Below, in pieces: positions 8,215 to 16,960 of a stretch of DNA of 64,000 nt. Where the stretch lies: positions 5,828,001 through 5,892,000 of the forward strand of contig CBDHGK010000041.1 in assembly GCA_965263045.1 (NCBI GenBank), given 5' to 3'. The stretch is from G963664115 sp965263045. GTDB taxonomy: Bacteria; Acidobacteriota; Terriglobia; 20CM-2-55-15. A program made the translations under genes and the position numbers. The notes beneath the pieces were generated by a model. The model searched no databases and was not told where the DNA came from. It saw only the letters and a program-made list of their open reading frames with translations. How positions within the stretch are numbered: position 1 is the first letter of the stretch; the number at the start of each line of letters is the position of its first letter.

Positions 8215-9951
8215 CCCGCATGGATCACCAAGCGACGCTTGATCGCGATTTTGCATGAAAGACTCATCGGCGGACGCGAGATGGGGTGTGGGGGAGGGTC
8301 TTCGGGTGAAGCGAGAAGGTTTTGGCGACATGAAAAGGGGATTTTCGTGCTCGAGAGAGCGTGGTTGGCCGCAATCAGACACACCTCGGCTCGGACTGGA
8401 TAATCAAATCGAATTCAGGGACGAAGCGGGAGCGTCGGCGTCAGCATCGCAGTGGCATCGCCTGTAGGTTGCGCACAACGGCGGTGAAGACTTCGGCGTA
8501 GGGACAGGCTTCAGCCATCGACACCCAGACGTTGCGGACCGTGAACCGGATTCGGGCACCGATCTTGAGCAGCTTCAGCCGGATCGTGCCGCATTGAGCC
8601 CGCGCCAGTTCGGTATTGTGGAGTCCGAGTCGGCGCAGTGCATGCATGATCATGTAGGCGGCCGAAGACAGATACAGTCGGAGTTGATTGGCGCGCATGG
8701 TGGCCGCGCTGGTGCGGTCGGCAAACAGATCCAGTTGTTGCTCTTTGATCCGGTTCTCCATGTCGCCGCGCGCACAGTAGAGATCCTCGTATAGCGCACG
8801 GGCCTCCCAACGTTCTGGTGACAGCGATGTGACGATGAATCGGGGATTGGCGCCCTTGCCCAGAACCTCGGCCTTGCCCACGACGCGCCGTTGTTGGCTC
8901 CAACTGTCTCGTGTGCGATAGCGGAAGTCCTTAAATACCCGTGCCGATTGACCGGTGGATTCGAACTCCGATTTCGCCTGAGCCATGGCTTCAGCGATAT
9001 CCTTCTTGAGTCGCTCGTTCTTGGCCAATCCCACCACGTAATCCACCTGATGGGATTCACACCAGGTCAGTAAGTCATCTCTGCAGAAGCCGGAGTCTCC
9101 ACGGACGATGATCGACACATCCGGCCAGCTCTTCCGGATCTGTCCGATGATGCGGGTCAGTTCCTCAACCGATCCGGCCGCGCCATCGATATTGGAGCGC
9201 CGTAATCGGGCGCACAGCAGATGCTCACCCGAGAAGATGTACAACGGCAGATAACAGTAGTTGCCGTAGTAGCCATGAAAGAATCGTCCCTCTTGTTGCC
9301 CGTGGATCGGATCGTCGGTGGCATCGAGGTCCAGAATGATTTCTTCAGGCGCCGATTCAAAGGCTGCGATGAAGGCATCGACCATCCAGCGGTCGACCTG
9401 GTCCGTATCCATCGCAATCTTCTTGTATCGCTCCTCCCCGCCGACTTCAGCCCCAGTCAACTCCAGCCGATTCAGTGTGCACTTGGCCGCCAGAGCCTTT
9501 CCCCGGTCGCTGGCCTGCCGTCGGTTGCCTCCCAGCGGATCGGCCTTATCCACCGCCACGGCCAGCATCGGATCGGTGCGTAGTTGGTCGTGATCGTTCA
9601 GGTCTTCATATCCCAGACACAGGCCATACACCCGTTGCCCAATCAATTCTTTCACCGTGTGCTCGATCAATCGCGGGTCCCGGTGATCGGCGAAACATTC
9701 GGCCAGTCCATCGATCAACCCGGTCCGTTTTTCGACCTCCCGCAACAGCAGGACACCCGCGTCGGAAGTGATCTTCCCTCCGTCGAATCGAGCCTTCACT
9801 TTTCGTTGATTAAGTCCGTGAAATTCAAACGTGGTTTGGTTACACTCTGTCGTCATAAGGGCCGCCTTTGTTTGGTGTCTGAAACGTTCTTGTCAAACGC
9901 TTTATGCCAAACAGGGCGGCCTTTTCTGGTCCATCTCGTGATCTATACGGG
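8215..9951 (-). mobile_element. IS1380-family insertion sequence, 1737 bp, complete
   Basis: The ends are imperfect inverted repeats: CCCGCATGGATCACC at 8215 and, on the other strand from 9951, CCCGTATAGATCACG (12 of 15 matching). The element is flanked by the 4-bp direct repeat CTAG (8211-8214 and 9952-9955). It contains one transposase gene reading leftwards and about 225 bp of non-coding sequence at its left end. The size, repeat type and short target duplication fit the IS1380 family. It interrupts the last codons of a glycosyltransferase gene. Confidence 0.9.
8441..9856 (-). CDS. IS1380-family transposase
   Basis: A 471-residue DDE transposase. The N-terminus (GLNQRKVKARFDGGKITSDA) and GLCLGYEDLNDHDQLRTDP are IS1380 hallmarks. 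Catalytic carboxylates are visible as IILDLDATDDP, IIVRGDSGFCRDDLL and the Glu of CARGDMENRIKEQ, the YREK-like region of this family, followed by RANQLRLYLSSAAYMI. The frame is intact and full length, so the element may still be active. Confidence 0.95.
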   Translation of the reverse strand: MTTECNQTTFEFHGLNQRKVKARFDGGKITSDAGVLLLREVEKRTGLIDGLAECFADHRDPRLIEHTVKELIGQRVYGLCLGYEDLNDHDQLRTDPMLAVAVDKADPLGGNRRQASDRGKALAAKCTLNRLELTGAEVGGEERYKKIAMDTDQVDRWMVDAFIAAFESAPEEIILDLDATDDPIHGQQEGRFFHGYYGNYCYLPLYIFSGEHLLCARLRRSNIDGAAGSVEELTRIIGQIRKSWPDVSIIVRGDSGFCRDDLLTWCESHQVDYVVGLAKNERLKKDIAEAMAQAKSEFESTGQSARVFKDFRYRTRDSWSQQRRVVGKAEVLGKGANPRFIVTSLSPERWEARALYEDLYCARGDMENRIKEQQLDLFADRTSAATMRANQLRLYLSSAAYMIMHALRRLGLHNTELARAQCGTIRLKLLKIGARIRFTVRNVWVSMAEACPYAEVFTAVVRNLQAMPLRC

Positions 9952-11314
9952 CTAGATCGGTGGGCCGGAAATTCGATCGAAAACGTTCCTGAAGTCGGCG
10001 ACCGTACTGCCGGCGCAACTCCGGTTCCGCGATCAATCGTGCCGCCAGCTCTACGTATTCGACTTCGTCGTTGGCCGAGACTTCCTCCATGCCCGCCAGT
10101 TCGGCCCCTGCATTAAAGTGTGTTGCCTCCGGGTGCCGCAAGATGACTACGGGAGTGGCCGCGGCCATCGGTTCCAGTACCGACTGTCCGCCGGAAACCG
10201 GAAACGTATTCAGGTAAACATCGGTCATATTCAGCAGTCCCGCGATGTCGTCTACATGTCCGAGGAATCGGACCCGGGACATCAATCCGGCGGCATGCAG
10301 GGGTTTCTGGATCGGAGCAGAGTCTCCCGCGCCTGCGAATAAATGGTAGTGGGCCGGGAACCTTGCCAGGATGCGGATGAGTGTCCGAACATACGCCGGG
10401 CTGACTTTGAACAGGTTGCCGTAGGTGCCTGAAACGGTTTCGGCCCCAGCCATTTCGAACTCGTCCGGCGTGTGGTGCAGGCATGACTCCAGCCGCTCTT
10501 CAATATCGGAAATCAATGGAATCCATCGCGACGGTCGGTGCCGGAATCGGCTTCTCTCCATACCGTTCTGGAAGAGATGGGCGAAACCGTCGAAGATATC
10601 GGCGTCCACTTCGGTTGCATGGTTGACATTGATCTGAATGGGAGTCGGTCGCAGGGTGGCCACTCGAACCGTGATCTGTTCGGTCGGTCCGCAATGGTAG
10701 AAGGCGATATCGATGTCCCGATCCCGAATTGCAGCGGCGACACTCTTGGCCCGTGCGAGAAAGTTTCCCTCTTCAGGGCCGACAACGGTCTCGGCCTCGA
10801 CCTCGATCGGTTGCGACTGTCGTCCGGGGGGATTGAAGAACCAGTCGGAAGCCCATTCCGTCGTAAATACCGACGATCGGATACCGTGGTCGGCCATGGC
10901 CTGCGCCATCAGCTGAACATACAGGCTCGGGGCGTGTCCCGGGAGGAAGCAACCAATTACGTGTGCGATATGGCCGATGCGAATTCCGGATGACGGACGT
11001 GTGTCGGGGGGGCAGCTCAGTCGTGTTTGAAACGCGCACACGGCGCGTACTCGATCCGGATCCAGTCCCGAATATATGGCACGTTGGTAATAGTCCAGTG
11101 CGAGGCCGGGATTGGTACTCTCATACAGTTGACCGATTCGAAACGCGGCATCGGCGAGCTCGCCGGTCTGGCCGGAGGAGTGGAGCGCGATCGTGTATGC
11201 GTGGTTTAGAACATCCGAACTGTATCGATTGTCCCGAACCACTGTTTCGAGCAGGTGCGCGGCGGTTTCGAAATTTCCCTGGCGCAGGGCCAGAAGCGCA
11301 TCTTCTTGTTTCAT
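9902..11314 (-). CDS. TPR-linked glycosyltransferase (GT41/GT4-like), C-terminus replaced by IS sequence
   Basis: The likely start is the ATG at 11312-11314 (MKQEDALLALRQGNFE), giving about 470 residues; an open frame continues further upstream but overlaps prpD and looks non-coding. Residues 1-110 look like TPR-type helices. The rest is a GT-B glycosyltransferase: IGHIAHVIGCFLPGHAP at the start of the first Rossmann half, and YLNTFPVSGGQSVLEPMAAA, the nucleotide-sugar-binding block seen in GT41/SPINDLY-type and related enzymes, in the second. The acceptor is unknown. The IS1380 insertion at CTAG swaps the native last 17 residues for 16 IS-encoded ones ending QKRPPCLA. The catalytic core is untouched, so activity may survive. 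Confidence 0.75.
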   Translation of the reverse strand: MKQEDALLALRQGNFETAAHLLETVVRDNRYSSDVLNHAYTIALHSSGQTGELADAAFRIGQLYESTNPGLALDYYQRAIYSGLDPDRVRAVCAFQTRLSCPPDTRPSSGIRIGHIAHVIGCFLPGHAPSLYVQLMAQAMADHGIRSSVFTTEWASDWFFNPPGRQSQPIEVEAETVVGPEEGNFLARAKSVAAAIRDRDIDIAFYHCGPTEQITVRVATLRPTPIQINVNHATEVDADIFDGFAHLFQNGMERSRFRHRPSRWIPLISDIEERLESCLHHTPDEFEMAGAETVSGTYGNLFKVSPAYVRTLIRILARFPAHYHLFAGAGDSAPIQKPLHAAGLMSRVRFLGHVDDIAGLLNMTDVYLNTFPVSGGQSVLEPMAAATPVVILRHPEATHFNAGAELAGMEEVSANDEVEYVELAARLIAEPELRRQYGRRLQERFRSNFRPTDLARIDHEMDQKRPPCLA

Positions 11315-11420
11315 GCCCAGGGAGAGCTTACCGGTCTCGAGCCGTGACGGCAACCCGCGAACTGATGCACCCGAATCGCGACCAGGCCACCGCTCCGGAT
11401 TGTTCGGTGTCTTGCATCGG

Positions 11421-12791
11421 CTACAGCAGGGGCAGTTGAATCGACGTGGTGTCATCACCCATTCGATCCGCCCAACCCGCGACCGTGACTGCGAGTGCGG
11501 GATCAGCTCCGCCGTAGCTGATGTTGGCCGCGCACTTCTGGATCAACTCTTCCTGTTCCAGGGGTTGCCGCACGCCGCCACGCAGATACGGTTGTTTCTC
11601 TTCAACCACGGTTCCGTCGGTGAGCGTGGCGCGGATGTGGCCGGTGTAGTTTCGTGGGTACTCATCGTCTGCATCGATCGCGTAACTCACACGTTTTGAC
11701 AGCGCGAGAACGCTGGGATCGAGAATTAACTCCTCATCGAACTCGGCCAGTCCCGCGTTCCCGTGGAGAAAGGCGATGGCGATACAGTACGGTGTGCTGA
11801 ATTTCGCGGCATAAGCGCTCGGTGGACAGCGCTTGACGTCCAGAGGCTCCCATAGGCGATGCACCGTGCCCTCACCAACAGAGCACTCCAGGCTTCGAAT
11901 GTCGTGGGCCGCAATTCCGCGCTGTGCGAGTCGGATTGCGCAGTCGACGAAGGGTTGCGCCATCGTGCCGCAAGCGAACGGTTTGAACGCGAGCCGCGTC
12001 GTTTCCCAGCGTTCACCTAGACGGTCTGTCAACACAGTGAAATCCGGGACGACCGAGGGTGCGAAAGCGCGGAAGAATCCGTGCTCGCCTTCAAAGACAG
12101 TAGACGGACCTTTAAATCCTGCACGGCCCATCGCCACTGCCCGCAGCCCCGATTGCGCCGCCCAGCCTGCATGCATCCTCTTGGTCCACGAGCCGTCCGC
12201 CAGATATTCGATAATTCCGGATGCCATGCTCCCGGCAATGCCGAGGGCGTTGGCCGTGGCGCGGGGTGTGGCCCGTGTGGCGGCCGCGACCGCGGCCGCG
12301 GCTCCCATTGAACCGATCACGGCCGTGGGATGAAATCCTGCAGCGTGCACTCCCTTCTGCGCAACCAGGCCCATCCGGCACATGAGTTCCTGTCCCACCG
12401 CGATACCGCGCTGGGCGTCGGCGCCCGAGAGCTGTTCGGACTCCGCGATGGCCAGTACCGCCGGTACGACTACAGCTCCCGGGTGGACGGGGCAACCTTC
12501 AAATGTGTTGTCGAAGTCCTCGCCATGGGCCGCCGTGCCGTTGATCATGGCCGCGGCCTCGGGCACAAGTTGGTCTCTTCTGCCGATCACCGTGCAGGTG
12601 CCGGCACCTGTCCACGATTCGTGCAATGCGCTGACATAGTCGGTGTTGCGTGCGGCGATCGCGAGACCCACAGTATCGATGACGGTATCCGCACAGGCTT
12701 TCCGGACAGCGGCGGGCAATTCGGAACTTGAAAGTTCCTCGATCCAATGGCCCAGCGTAAGCGCGATTGGTCGTTGTTGCGTCTCAATCAT
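11421..12791 (-). CDS. MmgE/PrpD family protein
   Basis: A 456-residue protein from the ATG at 12789-12791 (MIETQQRPIALTLG). It spans the full MmgE/PrpD fold: DTVIDTVGLAIAARN, NGTAAHGEDFDNT, HPGAVVVPAVLAIAE, AAGFHPTAVIGSMGAAAA and WTKRMHAGWAAQSG. The family includes 2-methylcitrate dehydratase and cis-aconitate decarboxylase, plus many uncharacterised members found beside tricarboxylate transporters. It starts 4 bp after the tctA stop and is the last gene of the SDR-tctCBA transcript. The substrate is therefore probably the carboxylic acid that the transporter imports; its identity cannot be told from the sequence. Confidence 0.88.
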   Translation of the reverse strand: MIETQQRPIALTLGHWIEELSSSELPAAVRKACADTVIDTVGLAIAARNTDYVSALHESWTGAGTCTVIGRRDQLVPEAAAMINGTAAHGEDFDNTFEGCPVHPGAVVVPAVLAIAESEQLSGADAQRGIAVGQELMCRMGLVAQKGVHAAGFHPTAVIGSMGAAAAVAAATRATPRATANALGIAGSMASGIIEYLADGSWTKRMHAGWAAQSGLRAVAMGRAGFKGPSTVFEGEHGFFRAFAPSVVPDFTVLTDRLGERWETTRLAFKPFACGTMAQPFVDCAIRLAQRGIAAHDIRSLECSVGEGTVHRLWEPLDVKRCPPSAYAAKFSTPYCIAIAFLHGNAGLAEFDEELILDPSVLALSKRVSYAIDADDEYPRNYTGHIRATLTDGTVVEEKQPYLRGGVRQPLEQEELIQKCAANISYGGADPALAVTVAGWADRMGDDTTSIQLPLL

Positions 12792-12795
12792 TGCT

Positions 12796-14301
12796 TTACT
12801 CCGGTTGTGAGACCCGGCCACCCTTGCGGAGACTCGACCAGATCCGGGTCGTGACGGATCCGACAATGAATAGCGCCGCAACGGTCAAGAGACCCGCACT
12901 GATTGGGTCTTCGAGAAAAATCGAATACTCGCCGCCCGACAGTACCAGCGCGCGGCGGTAGTTCGATTCGACCAGAAAGCCCAAGACCACACCGAGGACG
13001 ACGGGTAGCAGCGGAAAGCCCAGAATCCGCATCACAAGGCCCGCTGTGCCTGTAGCCAGTACCAGGGCCACGTCGACGAGGCTGTAATTGATCGTGTAGA
13101 TGCCCGAGAAGATCAGAGCGTATATGAAAGCCATCAGCACGGCCTTGGGCCGGTTCACCAACCACAGGCACAGGGGCAGGATGGCGCTTCCGATTACCAG
13201 CAGCGAGAGGCTTGCGACAAACAGCCCGGTATAGAGTCCCGTCACCGCAGCGGCGTTCTCCTCGAAAAGACGCGGACCCGGCACGAGACCGTGCACGAGG
13301 AGGCCTCCGAGTAGAATCGCTGCGGAATTCGAACCGGGAATTCCGAAACTCAAGAGGGGAACTAACGCGGTTGCGGCGACGGTGTTGTTCGAGGTTTCCG
13401 GCGCCGCCACGCCTTCGGGTGATCCCCGTCCGAATTCCTCTTTGGCGCCGGACCAGCGTCGGGCTTCGTTATAGGACAGAAACGACGCAATCGTGCCCCC
13501 CGCGCCGGGTATGACGCCTTCAACGGTGCCTACCACGGAGCCAATCAGCTGAGGCTTCACCAGGCGTCGCCGCATCTTCCTGTCCGGAAAGCGGATCCTT
13601 GTGGACGCGCGTGCCGCCTTTTCCCAGGCGGGCTGGCTGGACTGAAGGAACAGTTCGCTGACGGCAAACAGTCCGATCATGACAAGGATCGGCGCGATGC
13701 CGTCAAGGAGGGCCGCCTGCCCCATGGTGAAGCGTGGCACGCCGGAAATCGGATCTGACCCGACAGTCGCGACCATCAAACCCACCAGACCCGCCGCGAG
13801 ACCTTTCAATACGGACTCGCCTGCTAACGATGCGATCACGCTCAAACCCAGGACTCCGAGGGCAAAATAGGACATCGGGGTGAACTGCAACGCCAGGCTA
13901 GCCAGTGGCTCCGTCAACAGCACCAGCATCAACAATCCGAAGAAACTGCCGAGGACTCCGGAGTAGAGCGAAATTCCCAGGGCCTCGCCACCGCGGCCCT
14001 GCTGCTTCATCGGATAGCCATCGAGTAATGTGGCGCCCGCGGCGTTGGTGCCCGGCGTGTTGATCAGGATCGCCGGTATCGAGCCTCCGTATTCCGCCCC
14101 GATATAGGTCGATGCCAGCAACACGATCGCCGGGACAGGTTCCATGCCGTAGGTGAACGGCAAAAGCAGGGCCATGCTGATCGAGGGTGATATTCCAGGG
14201 AGGGCTCCACCGAGTATCCCCCAGGCCACGCCAGCGACCGCAGCCAGGGACAGGGGTGTGGTGACCAGCAGATTCAAGCCTTCAAACACGGCTCCCATCA
14301 T
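12796..14301 (-). CDS. tctA: Tripartite tricarboxylate transporter, large permease TctA
   Basis: A 501-residue protein from the ATG at 14299-14301. It shows the two TctA signature repeats: GILGGALPGISPSISMALLLPFTYGMEP with STYIGAEYGGSIPAILINTPGT in the first half, and GTVEGVIPGAGGTIASFLSYNEAR with LSFGIPGSNSAAILLGGL in the second (each quoted in shorter blocks of the family pattern). About 11-12 membrane helices are visible. The start is set by overlap with tctB (ATGA), which implies translational coupling. It forms the membrane channel of a binding-protein-dependent, cation-driven carboxylate importer. Confidence 0.95.
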   Translation of the reverse strand: MMGAVFEGLNLLVTTPLSLAAVAGVAWGILGGALPGISPSISMALLLPFTYGMEPVPAIVLLASTYIGAEYGGSIPAILINTPGTNAAGATLLDGYPMKQQGRGGEALGISLYSGVLGSFFGLLMLVLLTEPLASLALQFTPMSYFALGVLGLSVIASLAGESVLKGLAAGLVGLMVATVGSDPISGVPRFTMGQAALLDGIAPILVMIGLFAVSELFLQSSQPAWEKAARASTRIRFPDRKMRRRLVKPQLIGSVVGTVEGVIPGAGGTIASFLSYNEARRWSGAKEEFGRGSPEGVAAPETSNNTVAATALVPLLSFGIPGSNSAAILLGGLLVHGLVPGPRLFEENAAAVTGLYTGLFVASLSLLVIGSAILPLCLWLVNRPKAVLMAFIYALIFSGIYTINYSLVDVALVLATGTAGLVMRILGFPLLPVVLGVVLGFLVESNYRRALVLSGGEYSIFLEDPISAGLLTVAALFIVGSVTTRIWSSLRKGGRVSQPE

Positions 14302-14786
14302 CCACCCCACAGAGCCGGCCAGAATCCGGATGGCATGTCGATCCCGAGCAAGAGATCGAAAAAGACCCAGAATGCGGCTCCACCCGCCACGGCAATTCGG
14401 GCCACACGCCAGCCGATGCGCTCGCCTTGATACAGCGCCACCAGCGCTACTACGGCGGCCATAGAAATCAAGTAGCCGACAAATGTCACTGTGGCGATAT
14501 AGGCACATCCGATCACCAGCATGCCGGCAGCGCGTCGGAGTTTGGGGCCCTCACCGTAAAGGTCGTTGATCGGACGCATAGCACCGCCTGGTGTGAATCG
14601 CCAAGCGATCAGTGCTTTGGCGGCCATGGCCAGGGCGACCCCCGCCAACAGAGTCGCGTAGACCCGGGGAACGCCCGCCGCCCCGATTTCATCGGCCAGG
14701 GAACTTTGATTGATGTCAGCTGCGAGGAAGAAGTAACCGAAAGCGATCAGCAACAAGATCAGTGCGCCAATCAGATCCTTCAGCAT
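14298..14786 (-). CDS. tctB: Tripartite tricarboxylate transporter, small permease TctB
   Basis: A 162-residue protein with four predicted membrane helices (LIGALILLLIAFGYFFLA; VYATLLAGVALAMAAKAL; GYLISMAAVVALVALYQG; AVAGGAAFWVFFDLLLGI), the TctB arrangement. The C-terminal GIDMPSGFW motif is typical of the family. It lies between tctC and tctA and its stop overlaps the tctA start. Confidence 0.92.
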   Translation of the reverse strand: MLKDLIGALILLLIAFGYFFLAADINQSSLADEIGAAGVPRVYATLLAGVALAMAAKALIAWRFTPGGAMRPINDLYGEGPKLRRAAGMLVIGCAYIATVTFVGYLISMAAVVALVALYQGERIGWRVARIAVAGGAAFWVFFDLLLGIDMPSGFWPALWGG

Positions 14787-14819
14787 GAAAAGGCCATCGT
14801 CGCCGGTCGACTCGTTCGA

Positions 14820-15821
14820 TTAGTTGATGACACCAGATTCGCGGAGATACCCCCCGGTATCGGCAGCAAAGGTACTGATGAATTCGCCGTAATCGGTTTG
14901 TGGCATATATGCGGGCGACAGCATTGCGCTTCCATACACCTGCTGGTATTCCGGATTCTCCAGGACTTCCTGCACCGCACCCTCCCAGGCTTCGACAATC
15001 TCTCGTGGAGTTTCGGGCGGTCCCATCAGACCCCGGAACTTGGTCACGACGACGTCGTAGCCGGATTCCTTCACTGTCGGGACTTCCGGCAGTTCCGGCA
15101 AACGAACCGCACTGAACACGGCCAGCAGGCGCAACTGACCGGCGTCGAGTTGGCTCCGAATTTCCTGGGCCTCGCCGACGCCAATATCGAGCGTGCCGTT
15201 CAGCACGTTGAGGATGAGGTCGCCACCACCGTCATGGCTGACGATTGCGGCGTCGACGCCCGCGGCCTGCTTGAGGCGCTCCAGGGCTTGTCGTTCCAGC
15301 GAACCGGGAGTCGAGGCGCCCCAGCGGCCCCGATCCGAGCGTGCAGTCTGAATAGCGTCGGCGAGAGTCTCGAACGCGCTCTCCGTGCGCGTGTAGATGA
15401 CTTCCTGGTCAAAGAAGACGTTCACGATCGGATCCAGATCATCGTAGGTATTCGCCGGCTGGCTCATCAGGGAAGTGAAGATAAAGCTGGGCGTAGCAGC
15501 GTAAAATATGCTCCCGTCGGGGGCCGCGTTCGCCAGCCGGCTCATTGCCCGCGCACCGCCACCGCCCCGGACGTTTTCGACAACGAAACTGACACCCATC
15601 TGGGGACCCAGATGTCGGATGAGTTCCCGGAGAAACACATCGCTCCCGCCGCCGGGGCTGGAGTGTGTAATCAGCGTCACCACGTCGTGGGGGTATGCAC
15701 CGCCGGAGGGCCCCTGGCCGGATCCGACATTATCGGCGTTAGAATCGCCATTGTCAGTCGTGCAACCGGCGGTAAGCGCGACGACTAACACCAAGATTAA
15801 TATGAGCTGCGGTCTGTCCAT
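14820..15821 (-). CDS. tctC: Tripartite tricarboxylate transporter substrate-binding lipoprotein TctC
   Basis: A 333-residue protein from the ATG at 15819-15821, chosen because GGGGGA precedes it. The signal peptide ends in LVVALTAGC (lipobox), then a Gly/Asn/Ser linker, then the Bug/TctC fold: ITHSSPGGGSDVFLRELI, VVENVRGGGGARAMSRLA and GYDVVVTKFRGLMGPPETP. It binds a carboxylate, possibly aromatic given the divergent neighbours, and delivers it to TctAB. No ligand can be assigned from residues alone. Confidence 0.93.
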   Translation of the reverse strand: MDRPQLILILVLVVALTAGCTTDNGDSNADNVGSGQGPSGGAYPHDVVTLITHSSPGGGSDVFLRELIRHLGPQMGVSFVVENVRGGGGARAMSRLANAAPDGSIFYAATPSFIFTSLMSQPANTYDDLDPIVNVFFDQEVIYTRTESAFETLADAIQTARSDRGRWGASTPGSLERQALERLKQAAGVDAAIVSHDGGGDLILNVLNGTLDIGVGEAQEIRSQLDAGQLRLLAVFSAVRLPELPEVPTVKESGYDVVVTKFRGLMGPPETPREIVEAWEGAVQEVLENPEYQQVYGSAMLSPAYMPQTDYGEFISTFAADTGGYLRESGVIN

Positions 15822-15893
15822 GGCTATCCCCCGGCGTTTGATCGTAGCGTTAATATACACGAGCCGCACCCTCCCTCCCCAGGTACCTCACGA

Positions 15894-16637
15894 TCACGGC
15901 ATGAAGCGGCCGCCGCTGACGTGCAGAGTCTGGCCCGTTACATACTGTTCATCCGGGTCTGCCAGCGACAAAACGGCACGGGCGACATCGTGCGTGTGAC
16001 CGACCGCATGGTCCTTCTCCTGCATGAAACGTGGCCTGCGTTTTCCGGGCTGAGTTTCCGTATCGATCGCGCCCGGCACGACGCAGTTGGCCCGGACATG
16101 CCCGAGACCCTCCTCGGCCAACGCCCGTGTCAGACCGATCAGTCCGGCCTTTGCGGCAATCACGTGCGCCCGGTTCGTTGCCGGACGATGTGCGCTGATG
16201 CCGCCGATATTCACGATCGCTCCGTTCCGTTCTTTCGGCAAGCGGCGAAACAATTCCCTCGAACAGATGAAGGCACCGGTCAGGATGACGTCGAGGACCG
16301 ATGTCCATGCCGTGCGGCTCATTGTATTGAGGGATTCGTAAGGACGCACGGCGGCGTTGTTGACGAGGATGGATACGGGGCCCAATTGTGTTTCGATCTG
16401 ATCGAAACTACGGACAACGGCGTTTTCATCCTCGACTCGCACGAGCATTCCCATGCGACCTTCTTTTTCTCCGTCGAGCGAACTCAAAGCCGTATCCAGC
16501 GCTGCGGCATCCGAGCCCCCCCAGATACAGACACGCGCACCGGAGGCACAGAGTGCACGTGCAATCGCCAGACCGATATTCCGGCTGCCACCGGTGACCA
16601 GGGCCACTTCGTTGCTGAGATTTCGTTGATTGTTCAT
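15894..16637 (-). CDS. Short-chain dehydrogenase/reductase with atypical active site
   Basis: A 247-residue SDR from the ATG at 16635-16637. The NAD(P)-binding motif TGGSRNIG, the NNAA-type motif VNNAAVRPY and the catalytic Ser region NIGGISAH are present. The position of the active-site Tyr (Tyr-x-x-x-Lys) is occupied by Val: RAHVIAAKAGLIGLTRALAE. The Lys is conserved, and the C-terminal YVTGQTLHVSGG is normal. It may belong to a subgroup with a non-canonical acid/base or a non-redox role. It is the first gene of the transcript leading to tctCBA, 72 bp upstream of tctC. Confidence 0.88.
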   Translation of the reverse strand: MNNQRNLSNEVALVTGGSRNIGLAIARALCASGARVCIWGGSDAAALDTALSSLDGEKEGRMGMLVRVEDENAVVRSFDQIETQLGPVSILVNNAAVRPYESLNTMSRTAWTSVLDVILTGAFICSRELFRRLPKERNGAIVNIGGISAHRPATNRAHVIAAKAGLIGLTRALAEEGLGHVRANCVVPGAIDTETQPGKRRPRFMQEKDHAVGHTHDVARAVLSLADPDEQYVTGQTLHVSGGRFMP

Positions 16638-16960
16638 CGTGCACTCTGGAGCCGGACGTATGGTTTTCCATTTCTCGAAACACAATGGAAAGCACGATTG
16701 GTAATCGAGTAGTCTGTCTCCTGGCTACTAATTCTATACAGTCCTTCGTTCGATGGGGAACACGGATAATAGATCGGCCACGATTCTGGATACGCTGATG
16801 ACTGTGGTAATGAACGGCAGGGAGAGTAGGGGGAGACCCGGCGGGCTGTTTGTACCCAGCGGCTGGATTCGAGGCCTCCGGTATGACCCTGGTCGGCGGT
16901 CTTCGTTCCTGTATCAACGTTCCAGCATCATCGCCGGGTTGATGCTCAGAGGGAGTAATC
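16638..16960. promoter_or_regulatory. Divergent intergenic region between SDR and FAD monooxygenase
   Basis: About 320 bp without a convincing gene. It must hold the start signals for both the leftward SDR-tct-prpD transcript and the rightward monooxygenase-amidohydrolase transcript. No operator or riboswitch could be recognised by eye. AGAGGGAG just before 16961 is the Shine-Dalgarno of the monooxygenase. Confidence 0.5.

Noticed and set aside
11315..11458. Longer glycosyltransferase start at 11458
   Set aside because: The extra residues (Cys/Arg/Pro-rich) lack family similarity and would overlap the end of prpD; ATG 11314 begins the recognisable TPR-like part.
14427..15788. A 450-codon open frame on the plus strand opposite tctB and tctC
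   Set aside because: The minus strand encodes well-recognised transporter proteins with start sites and overlaps; the plus frame has no family pattern and is an antisense shadow of high-GC codons.
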